Numbered from the stretch's first letter, positions 35,611 to 43,926 are shown. The stretch is DNA of 61,473 nucleotides from Ferdinandcohnia sp036965165 (GCF_036965165.1 NZ_JBALOX010000067.1:1-61473); one strand, 5' to 3'. The notes: generated from the letters alone by a model not told the origin. Translations and numbers: made by a program.

Positions 35611-36096
35611 TTAGAATGAAAGTTTATTTTTTAGATCATTGTAGTTTTTTGCATTTTCAGTTGGAACTTGACGAACTTCAATTTCAATCCCTTTTTCTTG
35701 GATTTTGTCTAAATAAGAGATGTCTTCTTTAGATACATACACGGCCGGTGAAAGCAATACTTTGTCATCGTGCATTTGCATTCCGCCAACATTTAGAACT
35801 GGTTTTTCATCAATTTTTTCGATAAATTCATAGGCTGCTTTTGGATTTGCAAATATGACAAAGACTTTCATAGCTTGAAGCTTAGGGTTTTTTACTAGAG
35901 TTGCGGCATCTTCTACTGAGCGAATGGCAAGTCTAACTCCATCCGGATTGCTTAATTTAAGCGCCATTTTTCGAACTTCATCAGTAGCAACATTGTCATC
36001 AGCGATTACAATGGCCTCATAGGATAAAGCTGATTTCCAGCTATAGGCAACCTGTCCATGTAGTAAGCGATCGTCAATTCTCATTTTTATAATCAT
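35611..36096 (-). CDS. PTS mannose/sorbose-family EIIB component
   Basis: 161-residue cytoplasmic phosphotransfer protein. The N terminus MRIDDRLLHGQVAYSW carries the phosphorylated His of the EIIB-man/sor family. NVGGMQMHDDK and YLDKIQEKGIEIEVRQVP are in the expected places. It accepts phosphate from EIIA and gives it to the incoming sugar. The gene lies 16 bases after EIIA. Confidence 0.93.
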   Translation of the reverse strand: MIIKMRIDDRLLHGQVAYSWKSALSYEAIVIADDNVATDEVRKMALKLSNPDGVRLAIRSVEDAATLVKNPKLQAMKVFVIFANPKAAYEFIEKIDEKPVLNVGGMQMHDDKVLLSPAVYVSKEDISYLDKIQEKGIEIEVRQVPTENAKNYNDLKNKLSF

Positions 36097-36112
36097 GTTT
36101 TATCCCTCCATA

Positions 36113-36541
36113 TTAAATATCAAAATCATCGTCTGAATCATTGTTAAGGTTTTTCACTTCATCATTTGCAAAGATAATTTGCTCTTTACAGCTATTGACT
36201 AGCACCTTGAGTTTAGCTTCATTGACACTATCATCATCCAGCATAATGGCCTCTAACAAAACTGGAAGGTTTACACCAGAAATAAGGTAAATATTTTCTC
36301 TAGTTAAATACCTAAGACTAGTCTGGTTAACACTTCCACCAAATAGATCGGTAAAGATTATCAACTTATCTTCACCTGAAATTTCTTCAGTTAGGAAGCT
36401 TTCTAGTTTTTCATTAAAAGGTGTTTCGTCCACGTAGGCATTGATGTAATGAAGGTTTTTTTGTTCTCCTAAAATTAAATTTATTGCGGAACAAATACCT
36501 TCTGCAAACTTCGCATGTGTTGCTACTAATATTTTCTTCAT
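36113..36541 (-). CDS. PTS mannose-family EIIA component
   Basis: 142-residue cytoplasmic EIIA-man domain. VATHAKFAEGICSAI holds the active His near residue 9, and IIFTDLFGGSVNQTSLRYL is the family's second motif. It receives phosphate from HPr and passes it to EIIB. It lies 25 bases downstream of the SIS gene. Confidence 0.93.
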   Translation of the reverse strand: MKKILVATHAKFAEGICSAINLILGEQKNLHYINAYVDETPFNEKLESFLTEEISGEDKLIIFTDLFGGSVNQTSLRYLTRENIYLISGVNLPVLLEAIMLDDDSVNEAKLKVLVNSCKEQIIFANDEVKNLNNDSDDDFDI

Positions 36542-36566
36542 TTCTAAACAACCACCTTATTGTATG

Positions 36567-37625
36567 TTAAAAAGTTTTGTTAATGTAATTTACCACTTGT
36601 GGATATATGCCCCTGGTTAAATCTCGTCCTTTGTCCGTAGCGAGTAGGTAAGCAAGGACTTGGAAAAAGGTAATATACTCTAAACTACTAAAATACTTGC
36701 TTTTCGGATCCACATTGAAGTCAACGGATGGTGTATCCCCAATTAAATAACAGGGTGCAATCTCATTATTAATGAATTTGGCAATTTTTTCAGCTTTTTC
36801 TGAATCCTCACCTGATCGTTTTAGAATGAAATATCCAATGTTACCATCAAACGCATTTTGTGGTCCATGGATCAACTCTTCTAATTCAAAACTATTTGTA
36901 ACGATTGGCAGCATTTCCATGAATTTAATATCCGCTTCTTGTGCGACAGGCCATAGATCATTGGTTCCAGAAAACAAAAAGCTTGATTTCCGCATTAATG
37001 AATATTTATGGTTTTTATACCATTCAAGAGTGTTTTGTTTAATCATAGGTAAGTTATCAATCATTAAAGAATAATCATCGGCAAATGTTTGAATATCTTC
37101 ATCGGTCGCTTTGTTGTTACTTTGTAAAATCGATAGATATAGCCAAAACAAGGTTGCACAAGTTGCAGAATATCCTAATGTTCGGTAAAGATACTCTTCG
37201 TTATCAGATCCAATTTCAAGTGCTACATCCGCCAATTGAGCGATAGGAGTATCCAATGACTCCGTAAGGGAGATGGTTTGATATCCCTTTGATTTAACTA
37301 GTTTTAAAGATTCGTATACGAGCTTTGTTTTCCCACCTTGTGAAATGAAGATATATAAATTCTCATCACTCAGCAATGCTTGATTATAGTAATTAATAAA
37401 TATATTCGGGTAAATAATCTCGACTGGTAAACCGGTTACATTTTCAGCGAAACTTTTTGTTGTAAACGCCGCATTGTAAGAGGTACCAGATGCAATGATA
37501 ACAATCCTTTTGAAGCTAGAATGCGCTTTCAAAAGACCTTGAACTTTAGAGAGTAGCTTGTCCTTGTTATCAACGATCATCTGTAATTGGGTTGGAATCC
37601 GACTAATGGTATCCAGCATACTCAT
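36567..37625 (-). CDS. SIS-domain sugar-amine deglycase/isomerase (FrlB/GfrF-like)
   Basis: 352-residue protein with two SIS (phosphosugar-binding) domains: IVIIASGTSYNAAFTTKSFA with LYIFISQGGKTKLVYESL in the first, and ELEELIHGPQNAF in the second, in the place of the GlmS isomerase active site. No glutaminase domain is present, so it is not GlmS. Beside a mannose-type PTS it best fits a 6-phospho-fructoselysine or glucoselysine deglycase, splitting an Amadori product into glucose 6-phosphate and an amine. ATG 37625 follows AAGGAG by 7 bases; the frame reaching 37700 is an overextension. First gene of the PTS operon. Confidence 0.85.
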   Translation of the reverse strand: MSMLDTISRIPTQLQMIVDNKDKLLSKVQGLLKAHSSFKRIVIIASGTSYNAAFTTKSFAENVTGLPVEIIYPNIFINYYNQALLSDENLYIFISQGGKTKLVYESLKLVKSKGYQTISLTESLDTPIAQLADVALEIGSDNEEYLYRTLGYSATCATLFWLYLSILQSNNKATDEDIQTFADDYSLMIDNLPMIKQNTLEWYKNHKYSLMRKSSFLFSGTNDLWPVAQEADIKFMEMLPIVTNSFELEELIHGPQNAFDGNIGYFILKRSGEDSEKAEKIAKFINNEIAPCYLIGDTPSVDFNVDPKSKYFSSLEYITFFQVLAYLLATDKGRDLTRGIYPQVVNYINKTF

Positions 37626-37691
37626 CGAATCACTCCTTAGCTGTTTTGATACCTTAATGTTAAATCCAATAGTCCTAAATATCCATATCCA

Positions 37692-37719
37692 TTTTTGCAC
37701 TATTAATGGTGCAGAAAAA
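37692..37719. promoter_or_regulatory. Inverted repeat upstream of the PTS operon
   Basis: TTTTTGCAC and GGTGCAGAAAA flank an AT-rich centre and form an imperfect dyad 70-95 bases before the SIS start. It is a candidate operator for the PRD regulator. The remainder of 37720-37982 contains a degenerate GGGGACTGTTCC repeat and two divergent promoters that I cannot place. Confidence 0.35.
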
Positions 37720-37982
37720 TGATTTAGGGGTGGATGGGGGACTGTTCCGAAGTTTACCTTTATTTTTCCGAGAGAGGGATAAGAGGATTGGTTCTTTTGT
37801 CTCTATGAAAAGAATCCGTTAGATTATGTGTTTTTATACCTACATATCCATCTTTTTGAATATTAGTTTGAAATTTACAGGACTTGGTATTACCATAAAA
37901 AGCGAAGCAGTTAACTTACTTAGGTCCAGTATTATAAAGATTATAATAAACTCAATTAAAATTATCATATGGAGGATTTACA

Positions 37983-38813
37983 ATGGAAATCATTGAGAAA
38001 TTAATTCAATCAAAGACAGGAGATATAGAAACCTGTGAGGATTCCTATTTTTTTGATCAAAATTTTGTTGCTGTGATAGATGGGGCAACAAGTGTCTCAG
38101 GTCGCTATTATGATGGGAAAACACAGGGACAACTAGCTACAGGTACTGTGAAACAAGCGATTGGTACCTTATCAGGTAATGAAGATTTCAGTGAAATCTT
38201 GGAGGTTATTAATACGTATTTTGAAACTTTATATCAATACATGGGGATTGCTGAAGAAGTAAAGACCACTTCCTATCTTCGTCCAAGTGCAGCCATGATT
38301 CTTTATAGTAGGCAGAGAAGTAAAATATGGATAGTAGGAGATTGCCAGTGCTTCTTTAGTGGAGACATTTACCAAAATATTAAACATATCGATGAAGTTT
38401 TAGCAGAAGCAAGGAGTGTTGTGGTTCAGGCTGAAATCATGAAGGGGAAAACAGTGGAAGAGATTTTAGAGGTAGGAGATTTTGGGTTTGACCTCATCAA
38501 ACCTTTAATTCAAAAACAATATAACTTCCAAAATGCCGATCCGAATCATCCCCTTAGCTATGGAAGTGTAAATGGTAACCCGATCCCTCAAGAATTAATA
38601 AAAACTATTAAGGTTCCAGAAAATGTGACAGAACTCTCGTTGGCAACAGATGGTTATCCGAAAATTTGGGGGACTTTGGAAGAAACAGAAGCAGAATTAG
38701 CCAGAATAATTAAAGAAGATCCACTATGTATTTATGAAAACATGTCAACAAAGGGTATGGTAAAAGGAAATGTATCATTTGATGATAGAACCTATATAAG
38801 AATTAAACTGTAA
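37983..38813 (+). CDS. Divergent PP2C-like phosphatase (copy B)
   Basis: 276-residue paralogue of 8834-9691. Shared blocks: CEDSYFFDQNFVAVIDGATS, KTQGQLATGTVKQAI, IVGDCQCFFSGDIY, AEARSVVVQAEIMKGKTVEE, LATDGYP, KEDPLC and GNVSFDDRTYIRI. The Asp/Gly motifs correspond to the metal-binding core of PP2C phosphatases. GGAGG lies 9 bases before ATG. It is divergent from the PTS/SIS operon, with a shared upstream region of about 350 bp. The function is unknown, and the repeated link with carbohydrate loci is notable. Confidence 0.72.
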   Translation: MEIIEKLIQSKTGDIETCEDSYFFDQNFVAVIDGATSVSGRYYDGKTQGQLATGTVKQAIGTLSGNEDFSEILEVINTYFETLYQYMGIAEEVKTTSYLRPSAAMILYSRQRSKIWIVGDCQCFFSGDIYQNIKHIDEVLAEARSVVVQAEIMKGKTVEEILEVGDFGFDLIKPLIQKQYNFQNADPNHPLSYGSVNGNPIPQELIKTIKVPENVTELSLATDGYPKIWGTLEETEAELARIIKEDPLCIYENMSTKGMVKGNVSFDDRTYIRIKL

Positions 38814-39027
38814 GGATAAGAGTGCGTATCAGACTTTGTTATTTTTCCTTGCAAAGCTCTGCACCTATTAGTTTGCAAAAAACACCCAATAAAAAGTAGT
38901 CTATAACCTATGGACAAGCCTATAATACAAACATTCATAATTAGATCATTGAAAAGAAAGGTTACAACAATTTGTTCAGAAATTATTGTAATCTATTTGG
39001 TAATTACTTCACTTCGAATAAAATTTG

Positions 39028-39056
39028 TTGAAATTTAGCGAATTTTGTCTTATTCT
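39028..39056 (+). promoter_or_regulatory. Promoter of riboswitch 2
   Basis: TTGAAA (39028-39033), 17 bases, TATTCT (39051-39056), about 40 bases before the aptamer. The 38814-39027 stretch upstream shows nothing else. Confidence 0.55.
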
Positions 39057-39095
39057 ATATAAGTCAAAAGTACTACATATAAAAATACTATACCG

Positions 39096-39175
39096 AAAAA
39101 GGCAAACTTATCGAAAGGTAAGGACGCAAAGCTACGAGCCTAAAGTTCTGATAACTATGATAGCCGAGTTGCCAA
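39096..39175 (+). promoter_or_regulatory. c-di-GMP-I (GEMM) riboswitch 2
   Basis: All parts are clear. P1 is GGCAA (39101-39105) with TTGCC (39169-39173). P2 is CTTATC-GAAA-GGTAAG with a GNRA loop. GACGCAAAG follows, then P3 GAGCCTAAAG...ACTATGATAGCC. An intrinsic terminator at 39227-39256 is the likely expression platform. The nearest downstream reading frame (39329) has an early stop, so its present target is uncertain. Confidence 0.9.
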
Positions 39176-39226
39176 AAAATTTGTGAATAAATATATCGGT
39201 TATAGAAATAACCATTATTCAAATTT

Positions 39227-39256
39227 ATCCACCATCTTTTTTGGTGGATTTTTTTA
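39227..39256 (+). terminator. Intrinsic terminator of riboswitch 2
   Basis: ATCCACCA (39227-39234) pairs with TGGTGGAT (39242-39249), followed by seven T. Ligand binding would be expected to change formation of this hairpin. Confidence 0.88.
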
Positions 39257-39328
39257 TTAAAAACAAAAGAGTTTCTATAAATGGCTATTAAAAGAATCTT
39301 TATTAATACGAAAGAAGGTTGAAATAAG

Positions 39329-39469
39329 GTGAAGACTATCAGTAAAGAACAAGTTTGTTTTAAGTGTTAAGAACTAAAATCCGTTAATGACTTTTATGAT
39401 AAAGGAAATCGCTTTATGAATTGTTCGGAATGTCGTAGGGCTAGATACAATAGAAAAAAGTCGCTTTAA
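39329..39469 (+). pseudogene. Small zinc-ribbon gene with an early in-frame stop
   Basis: GTG 39329, after AAGAAGG, opens 46 codons with one TAA at codon 14. The text reads CFKC, stop, ELKSVNDFYDKGNRFMNC, then SECRRARYNRKK. Two CxxC pairs form a small zinc ribbon of the kind found in HNH or other nucleic-acid-binding mini-proteins. The stop stands where such proteins usually have Gly after the second Cys. It is either a recent pseudogene or a sequencing error. It is the first gene after riboswitch 2. Confidence 0.6.
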
Positions 39470-39621
39470 ATATTATTAAATAAAGTGAAACAAACAAGAC
39501 AGTATGTTTAAGAATGATCAAAAACTCATATCCAACTGTAAATATAAATTAGTATGGTAGTTAGTTTAACAGATATTGGCTGCTCTAGCCTTGATTTTTA
39601 TATAATAAGGAGATGTTTATC

Positions 39622-39855
39622 TTGACTGTGTTATTTGGAACTGTTGAATATTTCGAAAAAGAAATAGTGAACCAAATGTCTACTCAAAAATTGCAAAATT
39701 TGTCTGTTATTAAAAGTTTAGAATTTGCCTATTTATCGGTAAAAAGTGAAATTACGAATGTTTTTATATGCAGTGATATATTTCGGAAGGATTTATTGGT
39801 GAATATTGAAAAAGCATATGAAAAGGTTAGAGGTTCTATGGTTGGTGTTGATTAA
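39622..39855 (+). CDS. Hypothetical protein
   Basis: 77 residues from TTG 39622, 9 bases after AAGGAG; ATG 39613 touches that site. Sequence MTVLFGTVEYFEKEIVNQMS, later VSG-free, mixed helical, no TM, family not recognised. A shifted frame directly behind the stop (39858-39947) continues as protein-like text VELFEGELKPKLYVSTGEE. The gene may therefore originally have been about 107 residues, with a frameshift near 39856. Confidence 0.5.
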   Translation: MTVLFGTVEYFEKEIVNQMSTQKLQNLSVIKSLEFAYLSVKSEITNVFICSDIFRKDLLVNIEKAYEKVRGSMVGVD

Positions 39856-39857
39856 AG

Positions 39858-39947
39858 GTTTTAGTTGAGCTTTTTGAAGGTGAATTAAAACCAAAATTGT
39901 ATGTGTCTACAGGTGAAGAAGTAACCCCAAATATGGGAACTGCATAA
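39858..39947 (+). pseudogene. Possible frameshifted 3' end of the preceding gene
   Basis: 30 codons (VLVELFEGELKPKLY onward) with no start, directly behind the stop at 39855 and in a different frame. It is followed by a hairpin with bulge at 39956-39979 (ACCC-CTC/GAG-GGGT) and a T-rich stretch, consistent with the end of a transcription unit. Confidence 0.35.
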
Positions 39948-40006
39948 GTCTAGGTACCCGTCTCCTTGAAGAGAGGGTTATTTTATTATTTGAGGTATTC
40001 TCTTAA

Positions 40007-40156
40007 CTCTTTGGGATTCAATCCGATATTATAAGTAATGTAATATTAGAGAATATCGTAAAAGATGAAGTAGTTCCTGTTGTAAATGGATATCTGGATG
40101 AAGGAACTAGTATATACTGTGGTGATGTATTGAATAGGAATGATCAACATTGTTAA
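40007..40156 (+). pseudogene. Short protein-like remnant
   Basis: 50 codons after a TAA, without a start: LFGIQSDIISNVILENIVKD, EVVPVVNGYLDEGTSIYCGD, to a stop at 40156. It looks like the surviving 3' end of a gene of unknown family. Confidence 0.3.
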
Positions 40157-40248
40157 ATGGACGAATGGTATTAACAGAGAGGAACTTATCCTTTTTGTTT
40201 ATATAATATAAAAAAGTAACACTTTGAGGCATGAAAGGAGAAATACAC

Positions 40249-40521
40249 ATGAATAAGACAGAATTGATCAGTATTGTAGCAGAGAAAAGTGAGCTAACTA
40301 AAAAAGATTCAGCAAAAGCTGTAGATGCGGTTTTTGAATCAATCTCTAATACATTATCAAACGGTGATAACGTTGCTTTATTAGGTTTCGGCACGTTTGA
40401 AGTCCGCGAACGTTCAGCACGTAAAGGGCGTAACCCTCAAACTGGAGAAGAAATACACATTGCAGCAAGCAAAGTACCTGCATTTAAAAGTGGGAAAGCA
40501 CTTAAGGACGCGGTGAAATGA
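40249..40521 (+). CDS. hup: HU-family DNA-binding protein
   Basis: 90-residue histone-like protein that bends and compacts DNA. The N terminus MNKTELISIVAEKSELTKKD, the core ALLGFGTFEVRERSARKGRNP and the DNA-intercalating arm with the RNPQTGEEI proline loop are complete. Length equals HBsu (about 92). ATG 40249 lies 8 bases after AAAGGAG; the frame from 40231 adds a spurious leader. Monocistronic, with a strong terminator. Confidence 0.96.
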   Translation: MNKTELISIVAEKSELTKKDSAKAVDAVFESISNTLSNGDNVALLGFGTFEVRERSARKGRNPQTGEEIHIAASKVPAFKSGKALKDAVK

Positions 40522-40587
40522 CTCTTTGAGCTCTAAATACAGAAGGGATTTAAGTAGTTTTCAAACTACAGTAAAATCCTTAAGTTC

Positions 40588-40622
40588 AAAAAACCCCTCA
40601 AAATATGTGAGGGGTTTTGTCT
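40588..40622 (+). terminator. Terminator after hup
   Basis: AAAACCCCTCA pairs with TGAGGGGTTTT across a short AT loop, then T-rich DNA. The remainder, 40623-40819, shows no gene. Confidence 0.88.
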
Positions 40623-40819
40623 TTTTTGTTTTCAATTATTTATAATTCTTGCTACATATGTACTGATTTGAAATTTAGATTAAATGCACAATTAGTGTAA
40701 CACCAGTTTAGAGAAGATATCGTACTAAAGGGGCGGGTTAGTTTAACAAGATAAATTGAAACTTAAAGGGCTTTCAATCTTAATTATTAAATTAAAGGGA
40801 CTAATTAGGGAGGAATCTT

Positions 40820-41157
40820 ATGATTTTCGTTATATTAGTGTTATACGGAATTATAGCTGGGTTTTTCATTTCAAAAAGAAAAATGAAAATGTCTCAAGCT
40901 GTAATACTAATGATAGCTTTCGCAATTCTTTCGAGTGTTGCTTTGGGTCAAAACTATACATTGAGTTTAATTCCTGAAGCTAATGATGGTATAGGGATTT
41001 CTAATTTTTTAGCTACATTTTTATTGCCAGCAGATGGTTGGACAAAGAATTGTTTTTATCAAAATTTGAATTATATCTTGGCATTTCTATCGCATTAATT
41101 CTCTTATATTTTATATTTGTAATTGTTGAAAAAATAAAATCGGATATTAAGACATAA
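40820..41157 (+). pseudogene. Small multi-TM protein gene with frameshift
   Basis: ATG 40820, after TTAGGGAGG, encodes FVILVLYGIIAGFFIS, SQAVILMIAFAILSSVALGQ and ISNFLATFLLPADGWTK. The frame then becomes non-protein-like (NCFYQNLNY). A one-base shift near 41050 gives KELFLSKFELYLGISIALIL, LYFIFVIVEKIKSDIKT, ending at 41157. That adds the missing third TM helix. The gene is thus frameshifted, or the base call is wrong. A family of small Bacillus membrane proteins; function unknown. Confidence 0.6.
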
Positions 41158-41392
41158 GGCTTGTTGTACGAACGGGTGCAATAGTTGAAGATCGATGTTT
41201 AACTTCTGCTCGACAATCGGGCCATTTAATTGAGCAACAGCCTTAAAGAAAACTGGATATTCACAATAATTTATACGGAATATTACGGAAAATTATTTTT
41301 ACCCCGTCATTATTTAGAACGGGGTTATTCGTGTTGTAGGTTTTGGAAATTAATAAACTTTATTGTCACTTTACAGCATTTTTTAATTATTT
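41158..41392. other. Intergenic, degenerate repeat and hairpin
   Basis: Starts with TTGTACGAACGGGTGCAATA, a phrase that recurs in degenerate form at 43826, 45750, 45806 and 47450. ACCCCGT (about 41301) pairs with ACGGGGT (about 41321), usable as a terminator on either strand. No gene seen. Confidence 0.4.
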
Positions 41393-41419
41393 TGCAACGT
41401 TTCCACTTACCTATTCGAC
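41393..41419 (+). promoter_or_regulatory. ECF-type promoter upstream of the sigma gene
   Basis: TGCAACGTTT (-35, 41393-41402) and CGAC (-10, 41416-41419), 17 bases apart, match the TGAAAC-N16/17-CGWC pattern of Bacillus ECF sigma factors. It lies 28 bases before the sigma gene, as expected for autoregulation. Confidence 0.6.
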
Positions 41420-41447
41420 TTTATTGTGTACAGGAGGGGAAATTTAA

Positions 41448-41981
41448 ATGGATATAGTTAAATTAGTACAAAAAGCAAATAAAGGTAATGATGAAGCATT
41501 CGAACAATTGATTAGTACTGTTCGCCATAAATTGTATCGGACGGCCTATTCATACGTTAGAAATGAACAAGATGCCCTTGATATTTATCAAGAAACAATT
41601 TATAAGGCCTACACTTCTCTTAAGATGTTAAAAAAACCAGAGAGTTTTCAAAGCTGGATTATAAAGATTCTCGTTTTTAAATCTATTGATTTTATTCGAA
41701 AAGAGTCCCGACATTTTACTACAGATAATGAGGAAATATTTGCTGAATTAATATCTAAAGAAAACATCGATTACATAGCTCATTCAATGGACTTATCAGA
41801 AGCCTTTAAATTCTTGGATCCCAAATACAAGACCATTATTTTGCTGAGGTATTATCACGATCTATCAATTAAGGAAATTGCCAAAATCATGAATTACCCA
41901 GAAGGAACGGTAAAATCGCACTTGAATAGAGCGCAAAAAGAGCTTAGGCCAATTTTAAAGGAGGGCTATTTTTATGAATAA
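41448..41981 (+). CDS. ECF-family RNA polymerase sigma factor
   Basis: 177-residue sigma-70 group 4 factor. Region 2 (LYRTAYSYVRNEQDALDIYQETIYKAY) and region 4 (YHDLSIKEIAKIMNYPEGTV followed by KSHLNRAQKEL) are intact; no region 1 or 3 is present. AGGAGGGGA precedes ATG. The 3' end overlaps the anti-sigma gene by 8 bases, so the pair is co-translated. Probably it responds to envelope stress and reads its own promoter at 41393-41419. Confidence 0.92.
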   Translation: MDIVKLVQKANKGNDEAFEQLISTVRHKLYRTAYSYVRNEQDALDIYQETIYKAYTSLKMLKKPESFQSWIIKILVFKSIDFIRKESRHFTTDNEEIFAELISKENIDYIAHSMDLSEAFKFLDPKYKTIILLRYYHDLSIKEIAKIMNYPEGTVKSHLNRAQKELRPILKEGYFYE

Positions 41982-43011
41982 AGAAAAGTTTAATCGATCT
42001 ATCGATAACATAGACATACCACTTGAGAAGTTAGTTGCTAGGGAGAAGGCGGCTATGTACCTTGCAAAGAAAAGACGAAAAGTTGGAAGAACAACTAAGC
42101 ATTCAATACTGGTTGCATGTGGATTATGTATCACCCTACTTGGCTCCGGGTTTGTTTCAACTGGAATGGCAGAAGCGTTATCCAATATACCACTTATTGG
42201 ACCGATTTATAAGGATTTTAGAGACATTGCCTCTGATAAAATTGAAAGTGAACAACTTATGACGGTGATTGAAGAACAAGATAGCCATGATGGAATAACA
42301 ATGACTGTAAAAGAAGCTGCTTACGATGGTGGCCGGTTAATCGTAACAGTAGTTTACACAGGAGAAAAAGATCTTTCACTAAAAGAAGAAATTGTCGGCT
42401 ATAATTATATAACAATTAACGGACAGCCAGTCAAACCAGCGATTGGTTCAACAGGCCAAGATGATATAAACTCGAAAACAATAATTGAACATCACCAATT
42501 TACCTTATCAAATTATAATGAATACGGTGATAAAGTTGAGATTGCGGTGCATGGAGAAAATTTATTTGGATATGAGGGTAAGTGGATGGTGGCTTTCCCA
42601 CTAAGTAAAATAAAAGGTGATATATCCGAGTTCTATCCGGAAGTGAAAGCAGAAACAGTTGATGATGTTTATACTTTAACAGCCGACAAAGTAACATTTT
42701 CACCTCTATCAACAAGAATAGATTTAACGATTGATTACCCTGCTGAAATGGATGAGAACGATACATGGCCATGGTTTAATTTTTCCATAGTCGATGATAA
42801 AGGTAATGTATATGAAGGACTTAAACTGCAAGAAGGTATGGCAGGAAACAACGGAAGACATATGGTCCTGACTTTGCCTCCAATGGATACTTTACCAAAG
42901 TCATTTACACTCAAGCCTAATAATATTGATGATGTAGGGCGAAGGAAAGAAATGAAGGAATTAGAGTTGGTCATTCCTTTGGATAAAAATCATAAAGAAG
43001 TTCAACATTAA
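41974..43011 (+). CDS. Membrane anti-sigma factor, DUF4179 domain
   Basis: 345 residues. A short cytoplasmic N terminus (about 1-45) that should bind the sigma factor, one TM helix (about 46-65, SILVACGLCITLLGSGFVS), and a large extracellular part with the DUF4179 pattern (ITMTVKEAAYDGGRLIVTVV). This is the usual partner of an ECF sigma gene in Bacillus; signal-induced proteolysis would free the sigma factor. Overlaps the sigma gene by 8 bases. Confidence 0.88.
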   Translation: MNKEKFNRSIDNIDIPLEKLVAREKAAMYLAKKRRKVGRTTKHSILVACGLCITLLGSGFVSTGMAEALSNIPLIGPIYKDFRDIASDKIESEQLMTVIEEQDSHDGITMTVKEAAYDGGRLIVTVVYTGEKDLSLKEEIVGYNYITINGQPVKPAIGSTGQDDINSKTIIEHHQFTLSNYNEYGDKVEIAVHGENLFGYEGKWMVAFPLSKIKGDISEFYPEVKAETVDDVYTLTADKVTFSPLSTRIDLTIDYPAEMDENDTWPWFNFSIVDDKGNVYEGLKLQEGMAGNNGRHMVLTLPPMDTLPKSFTLKPNNIDDVGRRKEMKELELVIPLDKNHKEVQH

Positions 43012-43140
43012 ATAATGTTGAAACTAGGTATTTAATACGGGAATAGCAAACGATCATTTTTGAAATCTCATTCTAGCACTTAATTTAACCCTTCCTTTCC
43101 GCTTATGAAACAGTAGTTCATCAACTAATTGAATGCAAAA

Positions 43141-43165
43141 GACGAACTCAAATAGAGAGTTCGTC
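43141..43165. terminator. Bidirectional terminator
   Basis: GACGAACT (43141-43148 region) pairs with AGTTCGTC, between convergent genes ending at 43011 and 43181. T-rich flanks lie on both sides. Confidence 0.65.
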
Positions 43166-43180
43166 GAGTTTGCATTTTTC

Positions 43181-43399
43181 TCATTCGACTTCTTTTAGCA
43201 TTTTTTCAATGCCTGCTAATCTCTCATTTAAATCATCTATTCTATTTTGAAGTGTTAGAGTATTTTCACGTTGAAGCATTAACTGTTCATTTGCCCTTTT
43301 TTCATACCTTTTAATAGGCTTTAAGACAATAAAATAAATAACTAAAATAACCAATCCGATAAAAACTAATAAATTTACTAAACCCATTATTCCACTCAT
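43181..43399 (-). CDS. Small TM/coiled-coil protein
   Basis: 72 residues: one TM helix (about 7-27, LLVFIGLVILVIYFIVLKP) followed by a charged coiled coil (LQNRIDDLNERLAGIEKML). It lies 21 bases after an ArsR-type regulator gene on the same strand. The layout resembles small membrane partners of PspC/ArsR-like regulators in Bacillus. Function unknown. Confidence 0.75.
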   Translation of the reverse strand: MSGIMGLVNLLVFIGLVILVIYFIVLKPIKRYEKRANEQLMLQRENTLTLQNRIDDLNERLAGIEKMLKEVE

Positions 43400-43419
43400 T
43401 AATGAACTCTCCTTTGTAC

Positions 43420-43743
43420 TTATGTGTTTTTCTTTTTAAAGGTTAATGTTGGTACCAAATTAGAAATCACTTCCTCATTGATTTCTACCTGAAATGAATT
43501 AAGCATGTAGTATTTCGCTGTTTTTCCACTTTCTAAAATTTCCATTCTACTTGAAACCAAATTCGCCTCCTCAAGCTTTTGTAAGTGGAGATAAAGTAAA
43601 GGTCTACTCATACCTAACTCACGTGCCAACTCGCTTACATACTGTTGTCCTTCCGATAAAACCGAAATAATTTTTAATCTGTGAGGATTAGACAAAGATT
43701 CTAAAAACAAAAGCAACTCATCACCGTAATTAAAATGTATCAT
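43420..43743 (-). CDS. ArsR-type winged-helix regulator
   Basis: 107-residue DNA-binding protein. SNPHRLKIISVLSEGQQYVS, ELARELGMSRPLLYLHLQKL and the wing SGKTAKYYMLN are typical ArsR/helix-turn-helix_20 sequences. No metal-binding Cys pair is visible. It forms an operon with the small membrane protein at 43181, which may sense the signal. Confidence 0.88.
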   Translation of the reverse strand: MIHFNYGDELLLFLESLSNPHRLKIISVLSEGQQYVSELARELGMSRPLLYLHLQKLEEANLVSSRMEILESGKTAKYYMLNSFQVEINEEVISNLVPTLTFKKKNT

Positions 43744-43926
43744 ATGTAAGTATTTTATTACATGTGTAGAATAAAGGCAAATGCTTTTTACGATTGTGGT
43801 GTTTAGAATGAATAAGTGTTATTAAATGGGTGCGGTAATCCAAGAAGGATTATCGCTTATTTTTGTTGAAGTTATTATGCTAACGGTGGAGGTTTGTTGA
43901 GAATATTTATTATTAGAGGGAATAAG

